Shown in pieces: positions 15,424-24,400 of a stretch of 59,487 nt of DNA. Source of the stretch: Deltaproteobacteria bacterium RIFOXYD12_FULL_56_24 (GTDB taxonomy: Bacteria > Desulfobacterota > Desulfobulbia > Desulfobulbales > Desulfurivibrionaceae); assembly GCA_001799285.1 (NCBI GenBank), contig MGTD01000041.1, positions 520-60,006 of the forward strand, read 5' to 3'. The first letter of the stretch is position 1, and every line of letters begins with the position of its first letter. The position numbers and the translations under genes are program-made. Below the pieces are notes generated by a model. It was given only the letters and a program-made list of their open reading frames with translations, searched no databases and was not told where the DNA came from.

Positions 15424-18012
15424 TCATCCCTCCGTTGCTGGGGTGTCGAGCAGGGTGTGCAGGTCGGCCATGATTTTTTGCTGGTAGTTTGCGGCCATGC
15501 CCTGGTCCGCCATGACCATGTCGATCTGGCGGGTATGGATCAGCAGATAGCCGAGAATCCTTAATCGTTCCAGCAGATAGGGGGGGGGCTTTTTTTCGAT
15601 CCGGGCCGTCATGGCGTCCACCTTCTGTTCCACCCGGAAGCCGAATTCGCTTAAGATCTCGCTGATCAGTTGGATGCGCAGCAGGCGGCGGTTCTGGTCC
15701 GCAGCTCCTCCCTTGAACTGGAAGCTCACATAGTTTTCCGTAAGAAACTCCCCCAGATTCGCCTCAACCAGGGCAAAATGATAGCCGAGTCGGACGCTCA
15801 GGTTGCAGAAGTTTTTTGAGATGAGAAAGTAGTTTTTGGCGGCCATGGCCGAGCGCACCGCCGGGTCGAGATTGGGGTTTCGCGTGGACTGGAAGATGAT
15901 GGAGCCGAAGCCGCCCAGGCTGACCGGCGGCGGCCCACCCCAGGGAAAGGCGGTCATTCCCTGCCAGATGGCCTGCATGGGCACGGAGGTGATATGGGCG
16001 AGATCGACATAGCGGCTTTCCGGGTCGAAATCCGGGGTAAAGCCGTCGTCGAGATCGATCACCCACCACTGGGCCGGAGAATTTTCCACCACCAGTTGCT
16101 TGGCCGCCTTGTCGTTGAAACCGTACCGCTCGCCAAAGGTGAACATCTCCACCACCGCCTTTTCGTGGCAGAAGCGGGTGAGATCGTGCAGGGTTTTGCA
16201 GGTGTCGGCCCGGAAAAACGGGGAGGCCGGGTCGGTCAGGTTGAGCGGGGTGATGTGGGCCAGGGCCTCGGTGAGGATCTTGTATACCGGACTGCCGGCC
16301 ATGAGATTGGGTTTGGGCGCGGCCAGGGCCAGGAGAGATTCCACCCGGCCGTCATAGACCTTGCCCGCGGTGGCATCCACCGTGACCAGGCTGTCGTTGG
16401 CAAGGGCTGTCAAGGCCCCGGCCAAGCCGAATATCGCCGGGATCCTGAATTCGCGGGCCACGGTGGCAAGGTGGGCTGCGGGCTGGCCGGTTTCGCTGAC
16501 CACGGCTACGGCCCGGTTGAGGAGGCTGGCCCAGTCCGGATACGGCGTCTCGATGACCAGCACCGCGCCCTTGGGAAAGCGCAAGAGGTCGAGGCTGGAG
16601 CGCACCGTGTACACCGGGCCGCAGCCTACCCCCTGGCTGGCGCTCATCCCTCCGGCCAGAAGCTGAATGGGCAGCGCATCCCCGCCGACATCGTGCTTGC
16701 CGGTGTCCTGGTCCTCTCCAGCGGTCGAGAGACCAAGGGGCCGGGATTGCAGAATGTAGAGCAGGCCGGCACGGTCAAAAGACCATTCGATATCCTGGGG
16801 GGCGCCGAAATGTTTTTCCAGCCGTACTCCGGCGGCGGCCAGCTCGGCAGCCTGGGCCTCGCTTAAGGTCGCCTGGGATTTCGGGGTTGGCTGCCGGTCG
16901 AGAATCGAGTGGGGTGCAGTCCGGCTGACCAGTAACTGCTCGGTGGTCCCGCTGCCGTCCACCACTGTGGCGGCCAGGCCCGGTGCCGCCTGGATAATGA
17001 CAAAAGGGCTGCGCGGGTCATCCGGCGCCCGGGAATAGAGTACCCCGCTTATGGCCGCATCCACCATGCGCAGGCAGCCGACGCACATCTGGACGTCCTG
17101 GTGCCGGTAGCCCCGTTGCTGCCGGTAGACAATGGCCTGGCTTTTGTACTTGCCGGCGACGATCTCTTTGTAGGTCTGGGTGACAAATTCGCGGCTGACA
17201 TTGAGTTGGGTCCGGTACTGGCCGGCAAAGGAAACATTGCTGCTGTCCTCGCCCAGGGCACTGGAGCGCAGGGCGACCAGCAGTTCTTCGGCGTTGGGGC
17301 CGGCGGCGAGCTGCTGGTGGTGGGTCAGGATCGCCTCTTCCAGTTCCTTGGGCAGGAGGGCTTTGCTGATCAGGCCTTGAATTCCCGCGCTGACCGTGTA
17401 GAGCTCTTCCAGGTTGTCAAGATCCAACCCTTTCAGGCGGCGGTTGATCTCAATCTGCAGATTGTTAGCCTCGATAAATTGTCGAGCCGCTGTTGCCGTA
17501 ATGACAAAACCATCCGGGGTTCTCAGGCCGACCCGGTTTCGAACCTCGCCCAGATTGGCCATCTTTTCCCCCACCTGATCCACGGTGTTCGCGTTCACCT
17601 CCGCCATGGGGAGGATGAATGCTCCTTCCGTGCCGGGGGAACGGCTGGCGATGACCTGTTCGAGCTGTCTGGTAATGGCCCGGAATGGGTGGTCCAATTC
17701 GGTATAGCGGCCATCGGCCAGTCTGGTCAGGTGCTGAATCATTTTATAGATATTGACGGAAAGCGCGGTGCAGTTGCCCCGGACAAAAGTCATGCCAAAG
17801 GGGTGGCCTGTGGTGAGGGCCTGTTCCATTTCGGCCATCAGCTCCAGGGCGTTGTTGTTGGCGGTGAGCAGGGCGCGGAACTCTTTGTAATGACTGCGGA
17901 AGGCGGCCTGCAATTCGGCGGGCGTCAGCCTGGGTTTGCCATGGAAAAACGAGGTCAGTCGATCAAGAAAGAAGGTCATGGCATGGTCGCCTGAGTTTAT
18001 GCTAGTGTTCAT
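15424..18012 (-). CDS. PEP/pyruvate-binding (PPDK-like) phosphohistidine protein with novel C-terminus
   Basis: An 862-residue protein. Residues about 150-445 form an ATP-grasp PPDK_N domain with VALRSSALGEDSSNVSFAGQ and QDIEWSFDRAGLLYILQSRP. Residues about 470-575 are the swivelling domain with GQPAAHLATVAREFRIPAIF, retaining the histidine that is phosphorylated. The PEP/pyruvate TIM barrel of true PPDK or PEP synthase is absent. Instead a C-terminal region of about 280 residues of unrecognised type follows (FGERYGFNDKAA, GGFGSIIFQSTRNPN). A further N-terminal region (1-150) is helical. The alternative start is ATG 17979. The downstream receiver gene is coupled. Confidence 0.8.
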   Translation of the reverse strand: MNTSINSGDHAMTFFLDRLTSFFHGKPRLTPAELQAAFRSHYKEFRALLTANNNALELMAEMEQALTTGHPFGMTFVRGNCTALSVNIYKMIQHLTRLADGRYTELDHPFRAITRQLEQVIASRSPGTEGAFILPMAEVNANTVDQVGEKMANLGEVRNRVGLRTPDGFVITATAARQFIEANNLQIEINRRLKGLDLDNLEELYTVSAGIQGLISKALLPKELEEAILTHHQQLAAGPNAEELLVALRSSALGEDSSNVSFAGQYRTQLNVSREFVTQTYKEIVAGKYKSQAIVYRQQRGYRHQDVQMCVGCLRMVDAAISGVLYSRAPDDPRSPFVIIQAAPGLAATVVDGSGTTEQLLVSRTAPHSILDRQPTPKSQATLSEAQAAELAAAGVRLEKHFGAPQDIEWSFDRAGLLYILQSRPLGLSTAGEDQDTGKHDVGGDALPIQLLAGGMSASQGVGCGPVYTVRSSLDLLRFPKGAVLVIETPYPDWASLLNRAVAVVSETGQPAAHLATVAREFRIPAIFGLAGALTALANDSLVTVDATAGKVYDGRVESLLALAAPKPNLMAGSPVYKILTEALAHITPLNLTDPASPFFRADTCKTLHDLTRFCHEKAVVEMFTFGERYGFNDKAAKQLVVENSPAQWWVIDLDDGFTPDFDPESRYVDLAHITSVPMQAIWQGMTAFPWGGPPPVSLGGFGSIIFQSTRNPNLDPAVRSAMAAKNYFLISKNFCNLSVRLGYHFALVEANLGEFLTENYVSFQFKGGAADQNRRLLRIQLISEILSEFGFRVEQKVDAMTARIEKKPPPYLLERLRILGYLLIHTRQIDMVMADQGMAANYQQKIMADLHTLLDTPATEG

Positions 18013-18122
18013 CCGGAAACTCTCTTTCCAGATGAACGCGGTCAGCTATCAGAAATCAGCTTTCAGCATAATGGAAGCAGGCCCGGCGAGGGAATAAAAA
18101 AAGCGGGCTGTGTGGCAAAAAT

Positions 18123-18160
18123 CCGCTTGTTCCGGGCGGCGAACCACCCGGAACAAGCGG
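18123..18160 (-). terminator. Strong hairpin with T-run, minus strand
   Basis: CCGCTTGTTCCGGG (18123-18136) and CCCGGAACAAGCGG (18147-18160) form 14 perfect pairs. On the minus strand ATTTTTG follows. It probably ends transcription downstream of the TSUP and membrane genes. The right arm overlaps the edge of A copy 2. Confidence 0.7.
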
Positions 18161-18260
18161 TCACAGGGTGCCGCAGGTTGCGGCAAGCGGGACGGCGATG
18201 CGTACTTTTGTACGTGAGCCGGACCGATCGCCGCAAGATGTGGTGCCCTGTGATCGCTTA
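18155..18260 (+). repeat. Structured repeat family A, copy 2
   Basis: AAGCGGTCACAGGGTGCCGC at one end and GTGCCCTGTGATCGCTTA at the other, with inner hairpin CGTAC-TTTT-GTACG. It starts 3 nt beyond the stop codon of the minus-strand membrane gene. Confidence 0.85.
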
Positions 18261-18263
18261 CGT

Positions 18264-18962
18264 TTAATGTTCAAGCTTGAGGCCCCAGCCTTCAAACATG
18301 AAGAGGATGGAAAACCCGAACCACATGGTGTAGATCACATAGCCCACCAGGGAGGCGATCACCAGGACGGCCTTGTCCTTGATGCTTTGCGCCTCTATTC
18401 CGTAATAGTTGTAGGCCGGTTCCACGGTTTTGGTCCGTGCCTGATAGAAGATCTTTGACTCCTTGAATTTCTTCTGTTTGGTCAGGCTTTTTTCCATGGA
18501 TTTCAGGGCATTGTACCAATCAAACATTACCTGTTTTTCGGCGACGCCATACTTGGCGCTGACCGCCTCTCCGTCGTTGGCGAACATGGCGTCCGCGTCC
18601 GTGATAACCGCGGTGAGGATTGCGCCGAGATCGCCGCTGATCTTGATCTCCTTGTCTCCTGCTTGCACCACTGCCCCGGCCTGCTGCATCAGGTTGGTCA
18701 GCCGTGCGGCGGAGAGAGTCTCATCGGTTTTAATGTTCAGGGTAATGATATTTCCCTTGTAGGCCTCGGCTTTTTCCCTGATAGCAGGAACATAGTAGGA
18801 CGATTTCTTGGAAATGGAGTTGTACATGTTGTCCATGTAATCCAGCATATTCACCTTTTTGCCCTGACCGGGATAAAGCGGCGAGAGCAGCAGGGTGAAA
18901 ACGATCCAGAAGCCGACCATCATCACCAGGCCGCCACCGAATTCTTTTTTATTGGCAATCAT
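18264..18962 (-). CDS. Membrane protein of unknown function in the TSUP operon
   Basis: A 232-residue protein with an N-terminal membrane segment (GGLVMMVGFWIVFTLLLSPL), an approximately 160-residue hydrophilic domain with helices and conserved-looking lysines, and a C-terminal segment (AVLVIASLVGYVIYTMWFGF). The hydrophilic part probably faces the periplasm. No named family is recognised. An AAGGAGG site precedes the ATG, which overlaps the TSUP gene end by 4 nt, so it may be an accessory subunit of that exporter. Confidence 0.7.
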   Translation of the reverse strand: MIANKKEFGGGLVMMVGFWIVFTLLLSPLYPGQGKKVNMLDYMDNMYNSISKKSSYYVPAIREKAEAYKGNIITLNIKTDETLSAARLTNLMQQAGAVVQAGDKEIKISGDLGAILTAVITDADAMFANDGEAVSAKYGVAEKQVMFDWYNALKSMEKSLTKQKKFKESKIFYQARTKTVEPAYNYYGIEAQSIKDKAVLVIASLVGYVIYTMWFGFSILFMFEGWGLKLEH

Positions 18963-20272
18963 GAGTGTGCCTCCTTGGTGGTATGCGCATCACCCTCTCC
19001 TTTGAGGGTTTTGATATTGGTAAAAAAGATGTAGAAAACCCAGATAGCGAAGGTGATAAGCACCGCAAAGAAGATGTAGGTGCCCACAGTTTCGAGCAGC
19101 TTGCCGGTTTCTTTGGACATGGAGATTATATCCATGCTCGCCAGTTTCGAGGGCAGGGCAAAGACCCGGTTGATAAAGCCGGCGGAGGTGGCGATGGCGT
19201 AAAGCCCGCAAATGGTGACGCCGCTTACTACCTTGGTGATCAGGGAGCCGATCTGGATGCCGACCAGAGAGCCCAGGAGCATGCCCATGGCCAGGGTGTA
19301 GAAGATGAAGCCGTAGACTGCATACTGGCTCAAGCCCGCATAACCGGCGGTGAAGATGATCTGAAAGATGTCGGTACCCACGGTGGTGGCCGAGGAAACG
19401 CCCAGCACATAGACGAAGATGGGGAAGGTTAAAAAGCCGCCGCCCACGCCCATGATGGCTGCGGCCAGCCCGACGATGAAGCCGCTGAGCACCAGGAAGA
19501 GCCAGGAGATCCTGCGGCCACCCGGGGTAACGCCTTCGTCAAACTGGATCATGGGGGGAAGGCTGACCCCCTGGACTTTCTGGGCCAGATTGGTCATGCC
19601 TGAGGTGTTGACTGCCGCAGTGCTGGAACCTGCCTTGGATGGGGCTTTCTTGCGGGTTTGGCGGAAGAAATCCATTAACGCGTAGGAGCAGAGAAAGCCC
19701 AGCATCAGAACATAGATGGTGGTGATGAAGGCGTCGCTCAGCACAGGGTTTTTGTCGTACAGGGTGCGGTTGACCCAGCCGCCGATGGTGGCGCCGCCGA
19801 TGGAGCCGAGCAGGAAAACGCCGGCCAGGGCCACGGAGACATTGCCAAGTTTGCGGTGCAGAACGCTGCCCATGATGGCCTTGGCAAAGATGTGGAACAG
19901 GTCGGTGCCCACCGCCAGGATGCCCTTAACCCCGACGCTCATCAGGGCCGGAGCGATGATGAAGCCGCCGCCCGCGCCGATGCAGCCGGTGATCAGGCCG
20001 GCGACGATGCCGACCCCGATGGAGGCGAAGAAGATGGTGGGGGTGTAGAAGGCCGGGGCATAGGCGTTTTTACCGCCGAGCATGCCGGGCAGCTGGCCGA
20101 TTACCTCATCGGCAAAGGCTATGCCGCCGATGAGGATGGGGATGAGCAGCAGGCCGAGAATGGCCAGCCGCCTGCGGTCCCGCAGGATGGTGTTTGAGAT
20201 GTCCATTTCCCATTTCGCGTGGGCGCGGGCGCCCGCCATCATGAAATGGTGCAATTGACTGAAAAACTTCAT
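18959..20272 (-). CDS. TSUP family (TauE/SafE) membrane exporter, larger type
   Basis: A 437-residue protein with a basic N-terminus and multiple membrane segments. Its two family motifs are GCIGAGGGFIIAPALMSVG and GVGGGFLTFPIFVYVLGVSS, both followed by TVGTD/AVGTD. A hydrophilic loop of about 50 residues separates the halves. ATG 20272 follows GGGAGGAG; an earlier in-frame ATG at 20353 reads through an A repeat and is rejected. Likely substrates are sulfur oxyanions. It is cotranscribed with the small membrane protein. Confidence 0.88.
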   Translation of the reverse strand: MKFFSQLHHFMMAGARAHAKWEMDISNTILRDRRRLAILGLLLIPILIGGIAFADEVIGQLPGMLGGKNAYAPAFYTPTIFFASIGVGIVAGLITGCIGAGGGFIIAPALMSVGVKGILAVGTDLFHIFAKAIMGSVLHRKLGNVSVALAGVFLLGSIGGATIGGWVNRTLYDKNPVLSDAFITTIYVLMLGFLCSYALMDFFRQTRKKAPSKAGSSTAAVNTSGMTNLAQKVQGVSLPPMIQFDEGVTPGGRRISWLFLVLSGFIVGLAAAIMGVGGGFLTFPIFVYVLGVSSATTVGTDIFQIIFTAGYAGLSQYAVYGFIFYTLAMGMLLGSLVGIQIGSLITKVVSGVTICGLYAIATSAGFINRVFALPSKLASMDIISMSKETGKLLETVGTYIFFAVLITFAIWVFYIFFTNIKTLKGEGDAHTTKEAHS

Positions 20273-20306
20273 AATTGTACTCCTCCCTTGTTGAATGATA
20301 AAAAAA

Positions 20307-20414
20307 GTAACTATCCAGCAGCACCCCATCTTGCGGCGATCGGCCCGGCTCACGTACTCGATGTACGCTTCGCCGTCCCGCTTACCGCAACCTGGGGCAC
20401 TGCTGAATAGTTAC
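20307..20414 (-). repeat. Structured repeat family A, copy 3 (GTAAC-type ends)
   Basis: Ends GTAACTATCCAGCAG and CTGCTGAATAGTTAC pair with one mismatch, around the usual A core with inner hairpin CGTAC-TCGA-TGTACG. The core is nearly the same as copies 1, 2, 4 and 5, but the outer arms are wholly different. Confidence 0.85.
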
Positions 20415-20427
20415 GAGTTGGTGGTTT

Positions 20428-20459
20428 GAGTCATTTTCGGCATTGAGCTGGATAGTTAC
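20428..20459 (-). repeat. Solo terminus repeat F, copy 1
   Basis: The minus strand reads GTAACTATCCAGC, then TCAATGCCGAAAATG. The first 13 nt equal the ends of the GTAAC-type A and B elements. It lies beside A copy 3. Confidence 0.6.
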
Positions 20460-20508
20460 AAAAAAAAACCTCTGGTTCCCTTGGTTACAGTGTTTACGAA
20501 TGGTTGGC

Positions 20509-20880
20509 CTATGGACCGCAATCCTTGGCTGCTTCAAGTTTTTCCAGCAGGGTTTCAAATTCCACCGGCTTGAGCAGGTAGTCGAAGGCGCCGTTCTTGA
20601 GGCCCTCTTCTCCTTCGCTGGCCGAGGCGTGGCCGGTGAGGATCAGTACCCGGCTTGCGGGGCGGATTTTTTTTATCTCCTGCAGAACCTGGCCGCCGTC
20701 CATGTCCGGGAGACGCATATCCAGCAAAATCACGGGAAAGTCGCCGGCCGCGACCCGGGTTATGGCCGCGCCGCCGGTCAATACCCCTTCGCTGGCCCAG
20801 CCCCGCTTGCGCAAGCGGTGTACCAGGGTGTTGACAAAGTCTTCTTCATCATCAACAACCAAAATGGAAAATTCGCCCAT
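20509..20880 (-). CDS. Single-domain response regulator (receiver)
   Basis: A 123-residue receiver starting MGEFSILVVDDEEDF, with phospho-aspartate in ILLDMRLPDMDG, LTGHAS and LLKPVEF. ATG 20880 follows GGAG. The open frame extends upstream to 21063 through the end of the kinase gene, but that part is antisense-like filler. It directly follows the Cache histidine kinase and is its likely partner. Confidence 0.9.
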   Translation of the reverse strand: MGEFSILVVDDEEDFVNTLVHRLRKRGWASEGVLTGGAAITRVAAGDFPVILLDMRLPDMDGGQVLQEIKKIRPASRVLILTGHASASEGEEGLKNGAFDYLLKPVEFETLLEKLEAAKDCGP

Positions 20881-20902
20881 TTCTGTTCTCCGGCTTCTTT
20901 GT

Positions 20903-22585
20903 TTACCGGCCCGCGACCGGAAGGTTGACCCGGAAAACGCAGCCGCCCTGCCTGCCGTTGCGCACTTCGATGCTGCCTCCCAGCCGTTCCATAATGCTGT
21001 AGGAAATGGCCAGGCCGATCCCGGTGCCGCTTCCCGCTTTTTTGGTGGTGAAAAACGGTTCAAAGATCTTTTTTAAGACCTCTTCCGGCAATCCCGGCCC
21101 GCTGTCGGCAAATTCCACGGACAGCTGTCTGTTGTCGAGACTGGTGCTGATGGTGACCGAGCCGTCGTTGCCGATGGCGTCGAAGGCGTTGTTCAGAATG
21201 TTGAGAAAGACCTGCTGCACCTGGGTGGAGTCGGTGGTGATCTTCGGCAGGCTTTGCTCCAGATTGCGCCGGATGGTGATCCGGTGATTGTTCGCCTCCT
21301 TTTCCAGAAAAGAGACGGTTTCCTCTATCAGGGTGTTGACGTCGATTGCCGATTTCAAGCCCTCGGTGCTGCGGGAAAAGCCCAAAAGCCGATGGGTGAT
21401 GGTGCTGGCCCGCTTGACCTGAGTTTTGATCTTGGCAAAAGCGGCCCGGTATTCGTCGGTGTTTTTCAGTCGGTCCAGCTCTTCCTCGTTGAGCAGTTCA
21501 TCCAGCCAGCCCGCCTGATCGCCGATGATTTGCAGGGGGTTGTTGATTTCATGGGCCACATTGGCTGCCATTCTGCCGATCAGGGCCATCTTTTCCGAAT
21601 AGCGGATGCGGTCATAGAGCAGCATTCTTTGCTGATCCGCGCCTTCCACCTTGTTCATCATGGAGCGGACCAGGGTAGTGGAAACGGCAAGGATGAGCAG
21701 GGCGGCTCCGGCAATGATCAGGTGGTCGCGCTGCCGAGCCCGGTAAAAATCAGCAAGCGAGGTGGCGATGTCGGTTTTCAGCACCAGGGTCCAGGCGTTG
21801 TTTTTCATCCCGGTGGTGGCGTACAGGGCTTCTGGGGACCGGTGTATGGTCAGGCCGCCCCCCGTGGCGAGCAGACTCTTTTCTCCGGCGGGAAGAGCGG
21901 TGAGTCCCAACCGGCTTGGCGTCTGCAATTCGCCCTGCCGGTTGAGGATAAAGGCATCCCCGCCGGGTCCGACCTCGGCGCTGGCCAGCATGGCGTTGAA
22001 CAGCTCGGAGTTGATCGTGGCCCGAAGAACCCAGGAGCGGCTTGGGTCGGTAACCGCGACAATAAAATGGGGCACCCCCCGGTAGCCGGTGAATACATCG
22101 CTGATGTATCTGCCATTTTCGATGACCTCCGCGAACCAGCGGGCCTCGGCGTAATTTTTGTCCTTCAGGTTCTCGGCAAAGGGGCCGGTGTAGTTGCGGT
22201 GGCTGCCATCCCGGGCGATGAGGCCCAGATCGACGATGACGCCCTGGTGGTTCATGGCCTTGAAAATCTTTTCCAGATTGCCAGGGGTACTCAGCCAGGC
22301 AAAGTCATAGAGCTCCGCGTATCCGGCCAGGGTATTTTCCTGGTTGTCGAGGAAGAGATCAATGATTTCCCTGCGGCTGTTTGCCAGGCTGGTCAGCTCA
22401 ACGGTGGTTTTGTCCAGCCATGATTTCTGATAGAAATGTGAAGAGGTCCAGCTGATGAACAGGAGGGGAATGATGGCCATCAGAATGACCAGCAAAACAA
22501 AAAGCTGTTTCTGTCGCGCGTAATAAGATTCACGAGAGCGAACTTTCAGGGCGCTGCCGGGGATGGTGGCGGTGTACATCTTCAT
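20903..22585 (-). CDS. Cache-domain sensor histidine kinase
   Basis: About 560 residues. A membrane segment near residue 25-45 ([19 protein letters not shown]) is followed by a periplasmic double-Cache-type sensor (about 50-290) and a second membrane segment ([19 protein letters not shown]). HisKA carries H in [13 protein letters not shown]. HATPase_c carries [36 protein letters not shown] 22585 starts 2 nt after the Fis-type gene, so translation is probably coupled. It senses an extracytoplasmic small molecule, unknown here. Confidence 0.9.
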   Translation of the reverse strand: MKMYTATIPGSALKVRSRESYYARQKQLFVLLVILMAIIPLLFISWTSSHFYQKSWLDKTTVELTSLANSRREIIDLFLDNQENTLAGYAELYDFAWLSTPGNLEKIFKAMNHQGVIVDLGLIARDGSHRNYTGPFAENLKDKNYAEARWFAEVIENGRYISDVFTGYRGVPHFIVAVTDPSRSWVLRATINSELFNAMLASAEVGPGGDAFILNRQGELQTPSRLGLTALPAGEKSLLATGGGLTIHRSPEALYATTGMKNNAWTLVLKTDIATSLADFYRARQRDHLIIAGAALLILAVSTTLVRSMMNKVEGADQQRMLLYDRIRYSEKMALIGRMAANVAHEINNPLQIIGDQAGWLDELLNEEELDRLKNTDEYRAAFAKIKTQVKRASTITHRLLGFSRSTEGLKSAIDVNTLIEETVSFLEKEANNHRITIRRNLEQSLPKITTDSTQVQQVFLNILNNAFDAIGNDGSVTISTSLDNRQLSVEFADSGPGLPEEVLKKIFEPFFTTKKAGSGTGIGLAISYSIMERLGGSIEVRNGRQGGCVFRVNLPVAGR

Positions 22586-22587
22586 GG

Positions 22588-22884
22588 TTACTCGGTATAT
22601 CCCTGAAGAGGCGCGGCAGCGGAGGGGGCGAGATTTTCCAATTTTTTCAGCTTTCGCCACAGGGAAACCCTGTCTATGCCGAGAACCTGGGCGGCCCGTG
22701 ATTTGTTGCCCGCAACATGGAACAGTACCTTTTGCACATATTCCCGCTCCAGTTCCAGCAAGGTCGGGAATCTGCCTTCCGGCGGATACTCCTCAAGCAG
22801 GTCTGTCCCGGCAAGGGGGCGGATTTCAATGCTTTCGCCGCTGACGATGAAATGGCGGTTTATGGCTACGGTCTGTTTAGGCAT
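22588..22884 (-). CDS. Stand-alone Fis-type HTH protein
   Basis: A 98-residue protein whose C-terminal half is a Fis HTH: EYVQKVLFHVAGNKSRAAQV followed by LGIDRVSLWRKLKKL, as at the end of NtrC-type activators. It lacks AAA+ and receiver domains. A separate receiver gene lies upstream, so the pair looks like a split regulator. It may bind enhancer sites or compete with the activator encoded at 24920. Confidence 0.8.
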   Translation of the reverse strand: MPKQTVAINRHFIVSGESIEIRPLAGTDLLEEYPPEGRFPTLLELEREYVQKVLFHVAGNKSRAAQVLGIDRVSLWRKLKKLENLAPSAAAPLQGYTE

Positions 22885-22921
22885 TTATTTCTGGTTTCCG
22901 GCACTGAGTTTGGATAGTTAC
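22885..22921 (-). repeat. Solo terminus repeat F, copy 2
   Basis: The minus strand reads GTAACTATCC-AAACTCAGTGCCGGAAA. It lies 1 nt after the TAG stop of the receiver gene at 22923 and forms the leader of the Fis-type gene. Confidence 0.55.
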
Positions 22922-22922
22922 C

Positions 22923-23375
22923 CTATCGTTTCAGCAGATCCCTGGCGGTCTCATATTCGCCTGCTTCGGCAAAGGCCGCGGCGGTGGCGGAGCTGTCCAG
23001 CAGTTTCTTTTTAGCTTGATGAGCAGCCTTGATTCGTTCCACCAGGATCTCGATATCAACGGGTTTTTTCAGATAATCAAACACTCCGAGCCGTCTCGCT
23101 TCCGCCTCGTCAAGGTCGTTGCCATGCCCGGTCTGGATAATGACCTGGATATTAGGGTAGATTTTGCGGACCCGCCGTAGTACCTCCATGCCATCGATGC
23201 CGGGCATCTTCAGGTCGAGGACCATGACATCCGGCTCTTTTTCCCCTACATAGCCCAGAGCTTGTTCGCCGTTGAGCGCGGTCTTGCTGCCGAGATCCCG
23301 CAGGTCAAGGCGCTCGGAGAGGGTTCTGATGAAATCTTCCTCGTCGTCTACCAGTAGAATTTTGATGTCATCCAT
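22923..23375 (-). CDS. Receiver-domain response regulator with C-terminal FAEAGE motif
   Basis: A 150-residue protein. The receiver has VDDEEDF, MVLDLKMPG, QTGHG and LKKPVDI. After it, residues 128-150 form a short tail TAAAFAEAGEYETARDLL. The same tail occurs in the next two proteins upstream. A GAGGA site precedes the ATG. It sits between the pseudo-receiver and the lone Fis HTH. Confidence 0.88.
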   Translation of the reverse strand: MDDIKILLVDDEEDFIRTLSERLDLRDLGSKTALNGEQALGYVGEKEPDVMVLDLKMPGIDGMEVLRRVRKIYPNIQVIIQTGHGNDLDEAEARRLGVFDYLKKPVDIEILVERIKAAHQAKKKLLDSSATAAAFAEAGEYETARDLLKR

Positions 23376-23417
23376 AATGTCCTCATGCTCGGTTTAAGAC
23401 AGCGCTGGGCAACTGTC

Positions 23418-23927
23418 CTATGGTTCTTTTCGGCCGGGGGGATGTGGTTCATCCTTTTCGCCGTCCAGCATGGCGATGGCGGTGTCAAATTCTCCGGCCT
23501 GGGCAAAGGTCGCCGCGGCCATGGCCTCTCCAAATCGCCGAAGCAGCGATTTTTTCCCCTGCCGTTTATTTCGCCGGCGAAGGGCTGCGGAAATGGTGTT
23601 TTTCAGGGTGCTGGTGTCAAACGGGGCAATGAGTTCATCTGCCGCTCCGGCCTGCATACCGGCGATGGACAGCGGGATATTGTCCGGCCTGTTGATGAGA
23701 ATGATCTCGGCTGCGGGCATTTTCTTCTTGATGGCTAGAAGAAGTTCAAGTCCACGGCTGTCGGCCTGGCGAAGGTCGAGTAGGACAATCGCCGCCTCCG
23801 TCCCGATGGACATCGGGGTTGGCGAGCCGCCGGACAAGTAGACCGCTAAATCCCAACCCTGCAGCCGCGCCTTCATCGTTTCCGCAAAGCTTTCGTCGCT
23901 GGAAACAATCAGCGCGGTTGCCTGCAT
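23418..23927 (-). CDS. Degenerate receiver (pseudo-receiver) with FAxAGE motif
   Basis: A 169-residue protein with the receiver fold. An aspartate is retained at the phospho-site (VLLDLRQAD), but the acidic pair is replaced by SSDES and the switch region reads LINRPDN and LIAPFDT without the invariant lysine. Phosphorylation is therefore doubtful. A basic linker (RRRNKRQGKKSLLRR) leads to AAATFAQAGEFDTAIAMLDG, the local motif. ATG 23927 has a weak ribosome binding site. Function unknown; a scaffold role is conceivable. Confidence 0.75.
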   Translation of the reverse strand: MQATALIVSSDESFAETMKARLQGWDLAVYLSGGSPTPMSIGTEAAIVLLDLRQADSRGLELLLAIKKKMPAAEIILINRPDNIPLSIAGMQAGAADELIAPFDTSTLKNTISAALRRRNKRQGKKSLLRRFGEAMAAATFAQAGEFDTAIAMLDGEKDEPHPPGRKEP

Positions 23928-23947
23928 GGTCGCGCCCAGGTCTTGCC

Positions 23948-24250
23948 CTATCGGGTGGACTCTGTGGCGAAAACGCCGTAGGTCATGCGGATTCCGCCCA
24001 AGCCCATTGAGCGGAGGAAATCATCAGAGGTGTCAGGGCGCGCCTGGAGGTTGGGGCCTTCGCTCAGGCGGACGGCCTCGGCATGGAGACCTTCTTCGGC
24101 AAAAGCCGCCGCCATGAAAATTTTCTGGAATTGATTGATTGCCCAGCTCGGGAGACTGACCGGTGCCATATTTTCAGCAGTTTCCCATTCGCCGGCCTCG
24201 GCAAAGGTAATGGCCGTCATCCATTTGTGAAAGGTGTTGAGTTTTTTCAT
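23948..24250 (-). CDS. Small protein with two FAEAGE-type motifs
   Basis: A 100-residue protein beginning MKKLNTFHKWMTAITFAEAG, with EWETAENMAP following. A second related unit MAAAFAEEGLHAEAVRL comes in the middle. ATG 24250 follows GGAGGT. It is the first gene after a strong sigma-54 promoter and heads the minus-strand series. No named family is recognised. The paired helices suggest a protein-binding helical hairpin. Confidence 0.75.
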   Translation of the reverse strand: MKKLNTFHKWMTAITFAEAGEWETAENMAPVSLPSWAINQFQKIFMAAAFAEEGLHAEAVRLSEGPNLQARPDTSDDFLRSMGLGGIRMTYGVFATESTR

Positions 24251-24320
24251 GGCAACCTCCGCAACTATTGAGATATTTTTCCGCGCCCAGGCATGGACGA
24301 ACGATGTTGTCCTGTAGTAA

Positions 24321-24336
24321 TACAAGGATCGTGCCA
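24321..24336 (-). promoter_or_regulatory. Sigma-54 promoter
   Basis: The minus strand reads TGGCAC (-24), GATCC, TTGTA (-12), a near-perfect fit to TGGCAC-N5-TTGCW. The start point would lie about 12 nt downstream, some 60 nt before the FAEAGE gene start. The divergent gene at 24920 encodes a sigma-54 activator. Confidence 0.8.
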
Positions 24337-24400
24337 CACACATATTTATAATAAATACGGGGTGTTGCTTGAATTGCCAGCTCTTGCTAAAGGTGTTGCC

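Noticed and set aside
15994-16866. Long plus-strand frame (290 codons) opposite the PPDK-like gene
   Set aside because: Antisense shadow; the minus-strand protein has clear domain motifs throughout.
20273-20353. Upstream start for the larger TSUP protein
   Set aside because: Those 27 codons come from an A repeat; ATG 20272 has a strong GGGAGGAG site.
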